Assembly (NCBI GenBank): GCA_003313425.1
Contig: NHZP01000012.1
Span: 744,001-808,000 of the forward strand
Length of the DNA stretch: 64,000 bases
Direction of reading: 5' to 3'
From: Pseudopyrenochaeta lycopersici
Taxonomy: Eukaryota > Ascomycota > Dothideomycetes > Pleosporales > Pseudopyrenochaetaceae
Shown: positions 1 through 11,774 of the stretch, piece after piece
How positions within the stretch are numbered: the stretch's first letter is position 1
Layout: the number at the start of each line of letters is the position of its first letter
Program-made: the position numbers and the translations under genes
The notes under the pieces: model-generated
The model's database searches: none
What the model was told of the DNA's origin: nothing
The model's input: the letters and a program-made list of their open reading frames with translations, nothing else

Positions 1-3000
1 ATCCCACGCTTCCAAAATTACTTCAGAATAGCATTGGCCCTCAGCAAGACCCGAAACTCGAATTACCCCTCCGTATCGCTGAAGAATCTGGCTCTTCTGT
101 CCTTCTAGAAAGGCCAATTAATGTCTCTCAACAATCAACTAAGCATATCGATTTCCTCGGCAGCCGTTTCAGCAAAAGGCCTTTCGGCCGGTCTACATGT
201 ATATCCAAGCCACAATCTCTGCAAGAGTTCGGCCTCAGAAAACTGAAAAACATCGTGACTAAAGTTCAGGATGCGTCCTCCTTCGTTCAGAAGCGATATG
301 CACAAGAATTAAATTTCAGCATTGACGCTCTTCAGAGGCATATCGGCGAGGAACAAGCGGCGGCTCGTTCCTCTTATCCGAGAGTGACAACGGACGAGAT
401 TCGACCCGCGAAAGATTACGCTAACAATGTTGTCGAACACATCCGATGTACCCATCAAGCCCAAGAACCGCAAGCCAAGTGGCTCAGGCTGGTTGACATG
501 TGGCCGAGAATGACAACTGTAGACCTTCTATCAGAGTTGCGTAGTACTTCAGGAGCTGTATTTGGTCCGGGCATGAAAGAAGCCCTGGTGACATTTGGTC
601 TGGCTATTAGCAAGTGGCAGCACCTCCTTCGGATCCAAGACGCCCAGAAGCGGCATAAGGAGCAACAGGAGCGAGATGAGTGGGCAAATCAAGGCCACAC
701 CAACTGGAGTCCACTTATCTATCCTGACTGGCTGTTACTTGAGATCGACGGCGACATCCTCATACGAGAGGAACAAGTTCAAGTGGCACTAGCGAGTATA
801 GCTCCACAGTCTGGCGAGAACTCTGTGTTACAACTTCTCATGGGCAAAGGGAAAACATCATGCATTCTGCGTGAGTAATTCAACTTTTTGGATGTATATC
901 AAAGGCTAACTTGTTGCAGCCATGGTCGCCGCAATTCTCGCGAACCAAGTCGATCTTGCTCGCATCGTGGTTCCTAGACCTCTCTTGCTGCAGTCTGCGC
1001 AGGTGATGCAGGGCAAGCTCGGGAATCTAGTGAACCGCGCGATTGTTCATCTTCCATTTTCACGGAAGACGCCTGTTGATCAATCCCGAATGCATCTCTA
1101 TGGAAGACTGCACATGAAAGTGAAAGAAAGCAACGGCGTGATCCTTGCACTTCCTGAGCATATATTGTCATTCAAACTTAGTGGTTTACAACGCCTCTGC
1201 GACGATCAAATCCAGGAAGCTTCCACTATGATAAGAATTCAAGAGTGGCTAGACAGACATGCTCGAGACGTATTGGACGAATGCGATGTGTCCCTGGCAA
1301 TTAGAACGCAGCTGATCTACCCTTCTGGCTCGCAGATTACTGTCGATGGTCACCCAATGCGCTGGCAAGTGGCTCAAACCTTACTTCACCTTGTCAAAGA
1401 TTTTTCTTCCACTGTGCAATCTCGTTACCCTCATAGCATCGAGATCGTAAGACGTGGCATTGATGGATTTCCTTTGATCTACTTCCTGCGCAAAGATGCG
1501 GAGGACTATCTGATTGAATTGTTGGTGAGTATCATCAGCAAGGGACAGACTCCATCGATTCTACCGTGTGCCGAATATCCTGTCACTATCATGAACGATG
1601 TGAATGCGTACATATCGAGGCCCACGGTACACAACCAGGTGGCATCTCGGGTCATTAAATACTTCCGCGGCAAACCACAGCTGATGAAGACGCTCAACCT
1701 CCTTCGCGGTCTCTTCGTTCATCGCATCCTGATAGCCACACTCAAGAAGCGATGGAATGTGCAATACGGGCTTCATCCAACAAGGGCTCCTATAGCTGTG
1801 CCATACCTGGCGAAGGGTGTGCCTTCCCCGGCATCTGAATGGGGTCACCCAGATGTCGCTATCATTCTGACCTGTCTGTCATTTTATTACAAAGGCCTCA
1901 ACATGTCTCAGTTCAAGCAAGCGTTCGCGCATCTGGTCAAATCAGATGAACCGAGCATCGAATACGAAAAGTGGCTCCCCAGGGGCATCGACGTACCAAG
2001 AGAGCTTGATGATTATGCCGCCATCAATGTTGAGGATAACGGACAGCTTCAAGAACTGTACCAGTTCGTTCGATTGAACGCGTGTTTGGTCGACTTCTAC
2101 CTTAATAATTTGGTGTTCCCCAAGTATGCGAAAACATTCAAGCTCAAGCTTCAGGCATCAGGCTGGAATCTTTTTCCGTCTCATTCGATTCGCACGAATG
2201 GTTGTCGAGTCACAGGATTCTCCGGCACAAACGATTCTCGACATCAGTTGCCGATGTTGGTCAAGCAAGGGGACCTCCCACATCTCGCGCACACCAATGC
2301 GGAAGTCCTTTTCTACCTCCTAGCGCCTCGAAATCAAGTGTATATCCGCATGTCTCATGCGAACGGAGTCCGCTGGTCGGAGGTTGATCTCATCGAGCGT
2401 CTCGCGAATCCCTCCAGATATGCACAATCAGATGTCAAAACGAGAATCCTTATAGATGCTGGAGCGCAAATCCTCGAACACTCGAACAAGGACTTTGCAA
2501 AAGCGTGGCTAGACAAGGACACAGATGCCGCCGCCGCCATTTATTTCGCAGATGATCATCGTGCATGGGCGCTGTATCGCACTGGAAACAGCATACCCTT
2601 ACTAGCGTCACCATTTGCAGACCATCTAGACCGATGTGTTGTATACCTAGATGAAAGCCACTGCCGGGGTACAGATCTGAAGCTTCCTTACAACGCCAGA
2701 GCTGCATTGACATTGGGTCAACATATGACAAAAGACGCACTGGTGCAAGCAGCGATGCGTTTAAGGCTCCTAGGTCAAACTCAATCGGTTACTTTCTATT
2801 CACCTCCCGAAGTACACCAGGGTATACTAGATCGACTCCAAAAGGACGACTCCCATCTTCCAAGATCCGAGGACGTTATCTACTGGGTAATTGGCCAGAC
2901 CTGTGATGCCATTGAACAGCAAGACCCATCGTACTTCGCGCAAACATTGCAGTATATGCAACAAGAACAAGCTCGAATCGATTACCCTGACTTCCTCCAG

Positions 3001-4262
3001 ACTGAAAAATCGCGGGTTCCATTTCTGGCCACTGTACGCATCACTGAGTCGATATCCCTCAAGCAATTGTATGAGCCAAAGAAGCAACGTTGCGCGGTGG
3101 CTGAAAGCTTGTGGGCCCCTTCGCTACAACAATTTGCTGGAGAGCTGCAACGCCGCAAGAAGAATTTCAAGGATCGCGGCACAGCTGTACATGCCTCCGC
3201 ACTCGAAGAGGTTGAGATTGAGCAAGAGAGAGAGGCGGAGATCGAGGTGGAGACAGAAGTCGAAGATGTTCGTGAGATACAACGACAACCCAAACTAAAT
3301 GCACTTGCAATTCCTAAGCTAGACAAGGATATTGAGCATTTCGCGAGGACGGGAATTCTAACCGCCGGTAGCAACGCCTTTCAACCTATGTTTTCAGTCT
3401 TAGGGCGTACTACGCTAGGCTTGAAATACTCGATCTCACCGACCATGAATTCCAATCTTTGGGTGTCCACTCAGTTCAACAGAACCGTTGAGGTCTACCA
3501 ACCACATGATAACTACACTCGTTCCTGCCACTGGGTCATGTGGAGCCATTCGAACCAAAAAGCACTTGTGGTCAGCCCAGAAGAAGCAAATGCACTCATT
3601 CCGATCCTACGCCGAGAAGACACACGAGATGGCAAAATATATTTGATCGTATACGCCGCTCCAGTCACACGTCGAATGCTTCACTTCAACGGCCTGGACT
3701 ATCACACAATTCCTGCTCTTCCAACTCACTTCAAAGCTCCAGCTTGGCTGAGAGTCGAGTTGGGAATTTTCTCGGGTCGTCTGCATCTGGAGTGGGATGA
3801 ATACTATGAATTGCTCGGATACCTCGGCTTGAGTTGCGATCTAGCCCTAGACCCGGAAAAGAAGGCATTCGCAAAGAAGCCTCTCACTTTTCGTAAGTAC
3901 CAATAAGTGCACAGGAGAGAAGTTGGCTAAATCTATCTCTAGTGCATGAATGGCTGACCCTCCGTCGTAAAGGCCAAGATTTTGAACACACGCCAATGGG
4001 ATTTGTAACAACAGGAAAGCCCCTTACAGAAAACCATCCGTTTTTCCGTGCCCTCGCACACGACGCCAACCCAGAGAATCGGCTCCAAGTTGCTCGTCTA
4101 ACGTCGAGTCAACCCGACGAAGATCAAGAGGAAAACCTGGACAACGACGATGATGAATTCATTCCCGCAGTTGGGCCTATCGATGACTCAGATGGTGAAT
4201 ATGACACACTAGGTACGGATGATGATGAGAGCTTCGTAGATGCTCTGGAGGATCCAGCGTAA
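1..4262 (+). CDS. DUF3638/DUF3645 giant protein, C-terminal half (5' truncated by window)
   Basis: The reading phase is open from base 3 and continues through two introns, 871-919 (49 bp) and 3893-3942 (50 bp), to a TAA at 4260-4262. About 1,386 residues are visible; family members are usually 2,500-3,000 residues, so the 5' half lies left of the window. The first junction creates a P-loop-like stretch (MGKGKTSCILPMVAA) that opens the DUF3638 domain. Around base 2650 the motif LDESHCRGTDLKL begins DUF3645. An acidic coiled segment (EIEQEREAEIEVETEVED) follows near 3220-3270, and the tail is Asp/Glu-rich. Fungal members are often auto-annotated as ubiquitinyl hydrolase, but the function is not established. 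The domain assignment comes from recognised motifs; the ATPase-like reading is inference. Confidence 0.88.
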
Positions 4263-5005
4263 AGATATGCATAGATGGCGCTGGTTGGAAGCTGTAGATT
4301 AGTACAATAGGAATAAAAGAATACCTAATTACATCTAGTGACGGGCTTACATATTTGTTTGTTCCAACAAGAGATGTGGTTGGAATTGATAGCCCAAGAT
4401 TCCGGTTCGGCATAACTATACCCACCCCTCCGCCATTAGTTGTTGGACTCGGCCACGCTCTGAAGATCATGTAGGATTGTGTCACATACTCGATGCATCA
4501 TACGCTCATCTGGATAAAGTATTCAAGGCATGATTGAGCTGGGTAAGCCGACAAGGCTAGGACCGTCATATAAGGCACTTTTTTGTTGAACTCTTCATCA
4601 CGACGTGGGAGGAACAAGCTGCAGGGTTTGAGGTACGCACGAAGGGAAAGCCACTCGTATGTGCGAAGCGGTCCCCTAAATATGAACTTAGGTATCACGT
4701 ATTGATGGAGGGTGCGATCCAGGTGATTATTGAAAGATATACTTCGTGTCATGATTGAGATATAGAACCACTCCCTCCGTTACAAAGAATAAGAAGCACC
4801 GAAATATGGACACCCAGAAAGAACCCCCCGCCCCCACCCCAAATCGATATTCTCCTATCATTCGACCTTCACATGCATACAGCCATATCATTAAAGTCAT
4901 ACAGTTGGAATTATACCCAGCCAGCCAAGTGAGAAGAAAAATATGATGACCCAGGATGCCAGACCATGAGTCGGTTAAACGTTATGGTGACACCTAGCTG
5001 GTGCA
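4263..5005. other. Convergent intergenic spacer
   Basis: This stretch lies between two convergent genes and should hold both 3' untranslated regions. Short open frames occur on both strands (for example near 4498-4752) but show no recognisable protein features. I see no RNA gene or repeat. Confidence 0.5.
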
Positions 5006-5758
5006 TCACGGCGTGTAAGGTGGCGGGGGTTCCTGCTCACCCAACTGCGTCGACACCGTCGGTGCGTAGTGCGACCTTCCATCCCCATGTCCGTACGTCT
5101 CCCAGTTGTCATCAATTGTCTGTCTTCCTTCCAGCCCTGTAGCCATAGTGTATGTCAATGGCGGCGACGTTGGCGTAGCGCCGAACGCAGGCGACGAGAC
5201 CGAGAACCCAGCGTTCCCATAAATATTATGTTGTGGTGCAGGCGCTAAGCCTCCTGTGGCATGTCGCCTTGGTGGCATGACAGGGCTGTGTTCTTCAGGC
5301 ACGTCTTGTGGACGCGAGCCGTTCGCGATGGGCATACGTGATATGGTCGCGAATGAGTCGGTCCGCTGGAGCGAAGGCTGTATGATTATCTCGGGTTTCC
5401 GCTGCGGCACGGGGCGTCGGGGGATTTTGAAGCTCTGTGTGTGCATAGGTGGGTCTGGCCGAGGCTGAGACTGTACTGGAAACTGAGCCTGGTACTGGTA
5501 TTGCGGTTGAGGAGAAACTGCTGGAGCATAGCACGCATACTTCTGCTGCGGTGTCATGGGCTGCTGCTGGGGATGGTGCTGAGGTCGATGTTGCGCCTGT
5601 GTGTTCCAGCCATTTGGCTTCGGAGGGTTCGCACCAGGGAAAGTGTTATGTCGCCTCTTTTGGGCTTCATCTTCCAGCCTTTCTTTCTCGTTCTTCTTCC
5701 TGTAGTGTCGGTGGATGAGGTAACCACCTGCGACGATCTCTAGGCCACCGAAGATCAT
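5006..5758 (-). CDS. Small membrane-anchored Pro/Gln-rich protein with C-terminal PPxY motif
   Basis: A single-exon 250-residue frame. The N-terminus (MIFGGLEIVAGGYLIHRHYR) is a short hydrophobic segment followed at once by a basic/charged stretch, which suggests a membrane anchor with a cytosolic tail. The rest is low-complexity, rich in Pro, Gln and Ser, with no folded domain I recognise. The last residues are EQEPPPPYTP, a PPxY motif of the kind bound by WW domains of Nedd4/Rsp5-type ubiquitin ligases. By analogy it could be a ligase adaptor or a regulated membrane protein, but this is inference. It is divergent from the MFS gene with about 525 bp between the starts. It is probably a real gene because the frame is long and sits between other well-formed genes. 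Confidence 0.7.
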   Translation of the reverse strand: MIFGGLEIVAGGYLIHRHYRKKNEKERLEDEAQKRRHNTFPGANPPKPNGWNTQAQHRPQHHPQQQPMTPQQKYACYAPAVSPQPQYQYQAQFPVQSQPRPDPPMHTQSFKIPRRPVPQRKPEIIIQPSLQRTDSFATISRMPIANGSRPQDVPEEHSPVMPPRRHATGGLAPAPQHNIYGNAGFSVSSPAFGATPTSPPLTYTMATGLEGRQTIDDNWETYGHGDGRSHYAPTVSTQLGEQEPPPPYTP

Positions 5759-6284
5759 GATGTCACACTCGATGTTGCTGTCTCAAAAGACAGCGTGAAG
5801 GGCAAGACTATAGAATGAAAGAGTTATGAGTGAGGTGTTTTCAAGAGAAGTGAGCAAAGGGAGGATGACTGAGGCCATTATTCCCGAATTATGCTCCGCC
5901 TCTATTGTCAGACCGCGAGCGACAAGCTATTGGTGCCGGATCCTCCGAGCGTGGTGGCGGAGTCAAGAGGTGCAGCAATAATTCTGACCAATCACAGATG
6001 CGGAGAGTGCACGCTTAGCCAACCAACCAGAGCCCCGGTCATTGACGTCGTCAAAACTTGCCCACTTCTGTGGGCATCAAGAGTGGAGATCCCGTCGAAC
6101 CATTACCGGTTATGCGGTCCGTTCTACTATTGTTAGCAAGGTTATTTAGATAGGGAAAACAATTCGCGAGATTCTGCGAGTTATTTCCATATATAGCATA
6201 GTTTGCGAGCCTTGTCTACCATATCTTCGATAAAGCCCCCAACTCACAAAAATACTTAATTCTTGACGCTCTTCCCGACTTCCA
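5759..6284. promoter_or_regulatory. Divergent promoter region
   Basis: About 525 bp separate the start of the PPxY protein (minus strand) from the MFS transporter (plus strand), so both promoters lie here. A palindromic TGACGTCA-like core (ttgacgtcgtc) near 6040 resembles a bZIP/CRE half-site. That is a pattern match only. Confidence 0.4.
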
Positions 6285-7739
6285 ATGGCAACGAAAACAA
6301 TCTTGGCAACCCCTGTGGAGCCTTCTGTATCGCCGGAGCATATTGAACTCCGATCCATACAGCATGATCACGAACGAGCCGCACGTGAAAGCGAAGAAAG
6401 AACTTCCGACGACAACACCAGATTGACCAAGTGGAACTTGCTGAGGGTCGTAGCAGCGAGTATTTCATTTTTCTTTGCTGGAAACAATGATGGCAGTTTA
6501 GGAGCCTTGACGCCATATATATTGCGGACCTACAATGTAGGTACTGAATATGTGGCTCTCATGTAAGTTCCAGGATAAAAGCTGCAGTTCATCTCATTGC
6601 GTTTTCCAAACTTCAGAAAGGCCTGGGTATAGTCAGTCGTATTCAAAGCGCTGACCATATGCAGATATGGGGCATCATTTATTGGTTGGCTATTCGCAGC
6701 AGCGACTAACAGCCATCTCATTCGATATCTTGGACTTGGGGCCATCTTAACAATGGGGGCCATCGTTCAAATCGTTGCACACGCGCTTCGCTGCTGGACG
6801 CCTCCCTTCGCTCTATATGTTGTTACATTCTTCCTCCAGGCGATGGGCATGGCCTACAATGAGTCCCACGCTAACACGTTTGTCGCATCCCAGCACAGCG
6901 CACACCGGCTGCTGGGATTCATTCACGCCATGTACGCCCTGGGAACCCTGGTCTCACCCTTCGTAGCTACTGCTATTGCGTCACGCGCTGGAAACCGATG
7001 GGCGCTATTCTACATCTATCTCGTCGGAATTGGCGTGATCAATGCTGTTGCCGTGGCTATCATGTTCCGCGACACATTGCAGATACATGCGAAATCGCCA
7101 AACGCCGAAGACACGCAGGCATCGTCAGAACCCACTAGTCGCAGCAAACGCGCAAAATACGACATCATAGCAACCCTCAAGTCGCCTCCCGTCTATCTTC
7201 TTTCCTTATTCTACTTCTTCATGCTTGGTACCGGTATAACCGCTTCCGGTTGGGTCGTTGAGTTCCTTATCCAAGCTCGAAACGGCCAATTACCGGACGT
7301 GGGCTACGTTCCTGCCGCCCTTGCTGGTGGTATATTTTTAGGTAGAGTTTTGCTGGCAGAACCTACGTATCGATTTGGAGAGCGCAGGATGACAATGGCG
7401 TATTGCGTCCTGATACTTGTACTTCAGCTTGTGTTCTGGCTGGTACCGAATCTTATCAGTAGTGCAGTCTCCCTCTGTCTATTGGGTTTCTTTTTCGGTC
7501 CTATGTTCGCTACGGGCATGTCAATTGGATCGAAGCTGTTCGCAAAGGACATACAGCCCACAGCATTGGGCTTTGTATTCGTGCTTGCGCAGGCGGGTGG
7601 CTCATTCTTCCCTGCGGTGACTGGTATTATTGCGAGTCGAGCCGGCGTCAAAGTCCTGCAGCCAATTCTTGTGGGTCTCATTGTCGCCATGGGAATATCA
7701 TGGATTCTGGTACCGAAGGTTAAGAAGAGAGACGAGTAG
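6285..7739 (+). CDS. MFS transporter, BSC6-like
   Basis: Two exons (6285-6562 and 6665-7739) give 450 residues. The 102-bp intron is long for this window but has a GTAAGT donor and a CAG acceptor and keeps the frame. After a hydrophilic 50-residue N-terminus come about 11-12 membrane spans with a charged central loop near residues 255-275. The early motif AGNNDGSLGALTPYI matches the fungal MFS group related to yeast BSC6, whose substrates are unknown. It acts presumably as a plasma-membrane or vacuolar small-molecule carrier. Without the splice, the second half alone would lack the first span, so the two-exon model is preferred. Confidence 0.87.
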
Positions 7740-8850
7740 TCCGCCTGTCAGTAAATTATTGCGTCCTTCAATACAAAGATGCATAAGAAAATTTAGTGGG
7801 CACAATGCAATCATCTCGTGTTTGCCAAATTCAGTCTTCGTCTCCATACTTTTCGATTAACAAATTTTCTTGAACTTTTTATTATCGGTGTGCAAGACCT
7901 GCTATCGTTCATGGAGGTGAGGAATATGTCAGTACGAATACGATCGCGTATTTCGACCTAGTTCCCGACCAGGCAACTGCTATATTTCTACCCCCTGAAT
8001 CCGGCTGTCCCGTAAGCTCGATCAGGATTCACTCAAGATCTAGTAGTCTCAATGAACTAACTAGCTTTAAGTTCCCCCTGGAATGCAATTATCTTGTCCA
8101 TCAGTCCAAGCACGACCACTTCGTCAGTTCCGTCTTCCAACACGCTGCGCAGCTTGCTCGACAGCGCTTCTTGCCTGTACGTTTTCTTGAGGAATTGTGC
8201 AAGAAGTATGACTGTACAAGCTAAACACGAAGAGTGCGAGGAAGGCCCAAGATTTGCACAAGTCCCGTGAAAGACGGTTTAGAGGGGAGTGCCACCAGCG
8301 CTGGAGGTAAATCACATCCTGGGCAGCGATATCTCAAAGAGTCATGGCATCATATGCCAAAGCTATGATGCCAGTCCTTCTCTAGTAAAACTATTGTGAA
8401 TTGCCAACCTGCGGATAGTGACTGATTCACTTGTTCACTTATTCATTCCATGTGCAGACACTTTTAAAAGGGTGTGTGAATATTGGTATCGGTAATTTTA
8501 GATCGTCCCCAGAAAATCTATATCATGTTATCTCGAAGTCGAGATATAAATGAGCGCACGAGGGCGCAATGTGAAGTTTAGAAGCAGAAAAAAAAAGTAT
8601 CTATGCAACACAAAGTGTGTAACCTCCATGCAAGATGCTGTGTGTGTGGAAAGAAAGGAGAAAAAAACCAAAAAACTCAGACATGCCAGGGCCCAGCTCA
8701 TTGTATTTGAGGAGGGTATGCAGACATCGAGCAGCGAAAAGGTAGAAAACCGGTTGAAAGGCCGCCTCGGTCTTTCTGTGAGAAAATATATCGTACAACG
8801 CCGAAAGAGAATTGCCTGCCGAAATGCGGAATTTCATCCTCGTCAATCGA
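7740..8850. other. Convergent intergenic spacer
   Basis: The 3' ends of the MFS gene (plus) and the C2-domain gene (minus) face each other here. Open frames such as 8550-8873 (plus) are Lys/Arg-rich by composition only and overlap the C2 gene on the other strand. No gene, RNA or repeat is supported. Confidence 0.5.
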
Positions 8851-11774
8851 TTAAAAACCATACTGTCGTCTAGCTTGTGCTCGTGGCCTCCTTCCCCCGC
8901 TTCCGGGTCCGATATCAATGCTCTGCAACTCAAGGCTAAGTGCCATATCCTCTTCCCTTCCACTTTCAAGAGGTATCTTGGCCGGGATCGGCGGCGCTCT
9001 CCCAGCACCAAAGTTGCCCGCCCCTCCGCCACGGTCGTAACCCGGGCTACTTCCATAGCTGTTCGGGTTATGACGTTCTCGAAGGACGCGTGCATCTGGG
9101 GTAGATGCGCTGGGAGCATTGTGTGAGCCGAAATCGTAGGAGGACACAGGGCGCTGTTGCTGGGTGCGCTTTTGTAGTCTGTTACGGCCTACTGAGCCAT
9201 ACAGTGTAGCGTCATGGTCGACAAGTACGAGAGCGTTTGAATGCACACCGGGGCTTTGGTTACTAAAATCGTGTCTGGCAGTAACGAGCGCGTTACTTGG
9301 CGTCTCGAATGTGGCGCTTGCAGCGTGGCGGATACGGTCCCTCTCCGCACGTTCTCGTTGATACTTTTCTTCTCTCTGCCTCGCAGCTTCAATATCTCTG
9401 CTACCATTCAATTGCGCCCTTGAGCGAAGTGGCTTTTCTTTAATAGTTCCTTTTGGCACAGGCTCTGGAGCCCAATTGTCAATTGGGAGATGATCAGAGG
9501 CATCAACGACACGTCCACTGAACGTGACAATTTGTCCCTTGTCATTGTATTCCATGCGGCTACCGGGGCGCTCGTCGTCTGATGTTTCTGGGCCTGGCAC
9601 CGGCGACTTGGATACCCGGGGATTGTAGACATCAAAGCTGTCGGGGTTGAACGCCACGCCAGACAGCCTTCGCTCGCCAGAATGATCAGTCATAGGAGGC
9701 GGGCGAGGAGAAACTGACTTGCGCGTTGGCATGCTACGCGTAGGTCCTCTAGACGTTCGCTCAGTTGGCGGATTGGGTGAGTGTCGTGGACAAACACCAG
9801 GACTTGTGGCTCGGGGCTTGACAAGAGGTACAGGATCATACACGGGTGAGGTGCGTCGGGGTTGCTCTGGGGGGTCGTGGGGATAATCGTAGCCATTCAT
9901 GGGGAATGACGAATGATGCACCAACTGTTGAGAGTTGGACGGATCTTCGTACTGAGTGATTGCTCGATACTCTGCCGGCTCGGAATAGTGTCTCAGTCGA
10001 GGTGGGGTCTCGTAGGCTGGTGGTGCTTCTCTTTCTTGTCGAGATGGGTTTGGTCCAGGAATAAGGCTGGATGGCAAGGCCGACGTCTCCTGTCTCAGAG
10101 GAGAAGGAGCCATGGCATCGCGCGACTCTGGCCTACCAGATGCATGTTCTGTTACACGAGGATGGGTCATCCGCCGTTCTGAGGGTTGCTGACGGCCATA
10201 GTCGTTGGATGCGTAATGCTGGGGTGGCGCATCCCATCCAATCTGGCTTGGCTCTTCGCGATAGCGAGCAAAGTTGAGTGGTGCAGGAGCCTCGTCCACG
10301 TAGTCAAGTGGGCTTTGTTGATGAGGATGCGGTAGTGTGCTTGCGTTGCGCTTATGCACTGGCGGTGGTGGTGGGAGGTCATCCTCATCTTCCACCATGG
10401 GCTGCATCGCACTCCGCCTTCGAGAAGAGCCCAGCTCGTGTGGTGGGGGTGCCTCAATGTAGCGGGTTTGATAGTACGGCTCAGAGGGCGAGGCTTGCTC
10501 TTGGCTGTAGTCGCGACTACGGCTTGTTCGCAAGGGAGCGACCTGGTATGCCGGATCCTGGTACGGATTGTGGGAGTAGGAAGGAGACCGTGCACTCGAG
10601 TAGTCGCTGGTTTCATGGTCATAGCTAAGCTGGGCCTCCTGTTCGTAGCTGTGCTGCGTCGGCACTATTGGGGCTGAGTGAGAATGGATAGGCTCAGCAG
10701 GGTGTTGTTGATGTCCCCGAGAAGATCTGAAGTCGTCTTGAGACATGGTTCTCTGGGTGGAATCCCTCACATGTTGGGTCAGCTGATCAGAGGCCTGTAT
10801 CTCATATGGCTTGGGTGCTGTGTATGACATGTCAAATGTCTCCTCTCTGGGCAATTCGATTCTGGTATTCGAAGAACGAGGGTTTGGTGGAGTGCTGTAA
10901 GGACCCTGGGGCACCTGCTGGCGCTGAGGAGTATTCTGGGTTGACGCTGGCGTGCCATTGGGTTGGGTAGCGTCCGGTACAGGCCTGCGCAGAGGGGTTT
11001 CGGACTGAGGTTTGGCTGGTGGAGTCTGTTCCACTGGTTGTTGGTGTCGTGGAGAGCCTAGTTCTCGCGGCCCAGCCCTAAGACCTCGCAGCCCGCGCTG
11101 CTCTGGAGTGTTGATTGGCGAGGGCGATGCGCCTGTGGGGTCGCTGGGTAGCGGTCGTCGCTTAATTGGGGTGTTCTCTCGCGGTCCGCCAACGGCCGGG
11201 GCCTGCGCGCCGCCTTGTGTAGATTCCCGCCTCTTCTCAGGCACCGGCTTCTCTGCCTTGGGGCGTGTGTCGTAGTAGGTGAACTCTAAGCGGATCTCTC
11301 CGGCATATTTGCCCTTGCAATTCAGGCCGTGCCAGTCATCGCTCTGTCCTCCACCCGGAGTGATGACAGCCTCGAGGTTGACCCAGGTCTCACCGATCAA
11401 CTCCGTCTTCTTGTCGTCATTGAAAACGGAGACCTTGAGGCGGTGGTAGTCGGGCGAGTCGTGGACTGTGAAGCGGAGTTCCTGGTCCCTGTTGTTTACG
11501 TCAGTGCCTGACCGGGCAGGGTCGAAGATAGCACTCACCATCTCGGTGTTTGTCCTCCACGCTTGTCTGTCTTTGTTTTCTTTGCTTCCTTGCCCAATCG
11601 GGCAGCACAATACGGGTCTTGCTTTCCCATCGTCCTCTTGTTTGGCAGGTTCCTCGCGCGGTCCATGATGACAACCAGTGTCCCTATCACAGGGCCGTCC
11701 ACGGTCATATCAGAGAAGATGCCCGCCGTATGGGCCCCGCCAAAGGCCGTCAGATTGACTGCTTTGGTCGCCAT
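8851..11774 (-). CDS. C2-domain protein, Fic1/Inn1-like ingression protein candidate
   Basis: Two exons (11774-11539 and 11488-8851) joined across a 50-bp intron give 957 residues. The splice links GGQTPRW to DQELRFTVHDSP, which completes a C2 domain over about residues 10-125; unspliced frames break it. Visible C2 landmarks include GTLVVIMDRARNLPN, GKQDPYC and ETWVNLEAVI. The remaining roughly 830 residues are disordered and rich in Pro, Ser, Gln and Arg, with many PxxP segments. An N-terminal C2 followed by a proline-rich tail is the layout of yeast Inn1 and fission yeast Fic1, which link the actomyosin ring to septum synthesis by SH3 partners. The ortholog call is inference. Confidence 0.82.
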
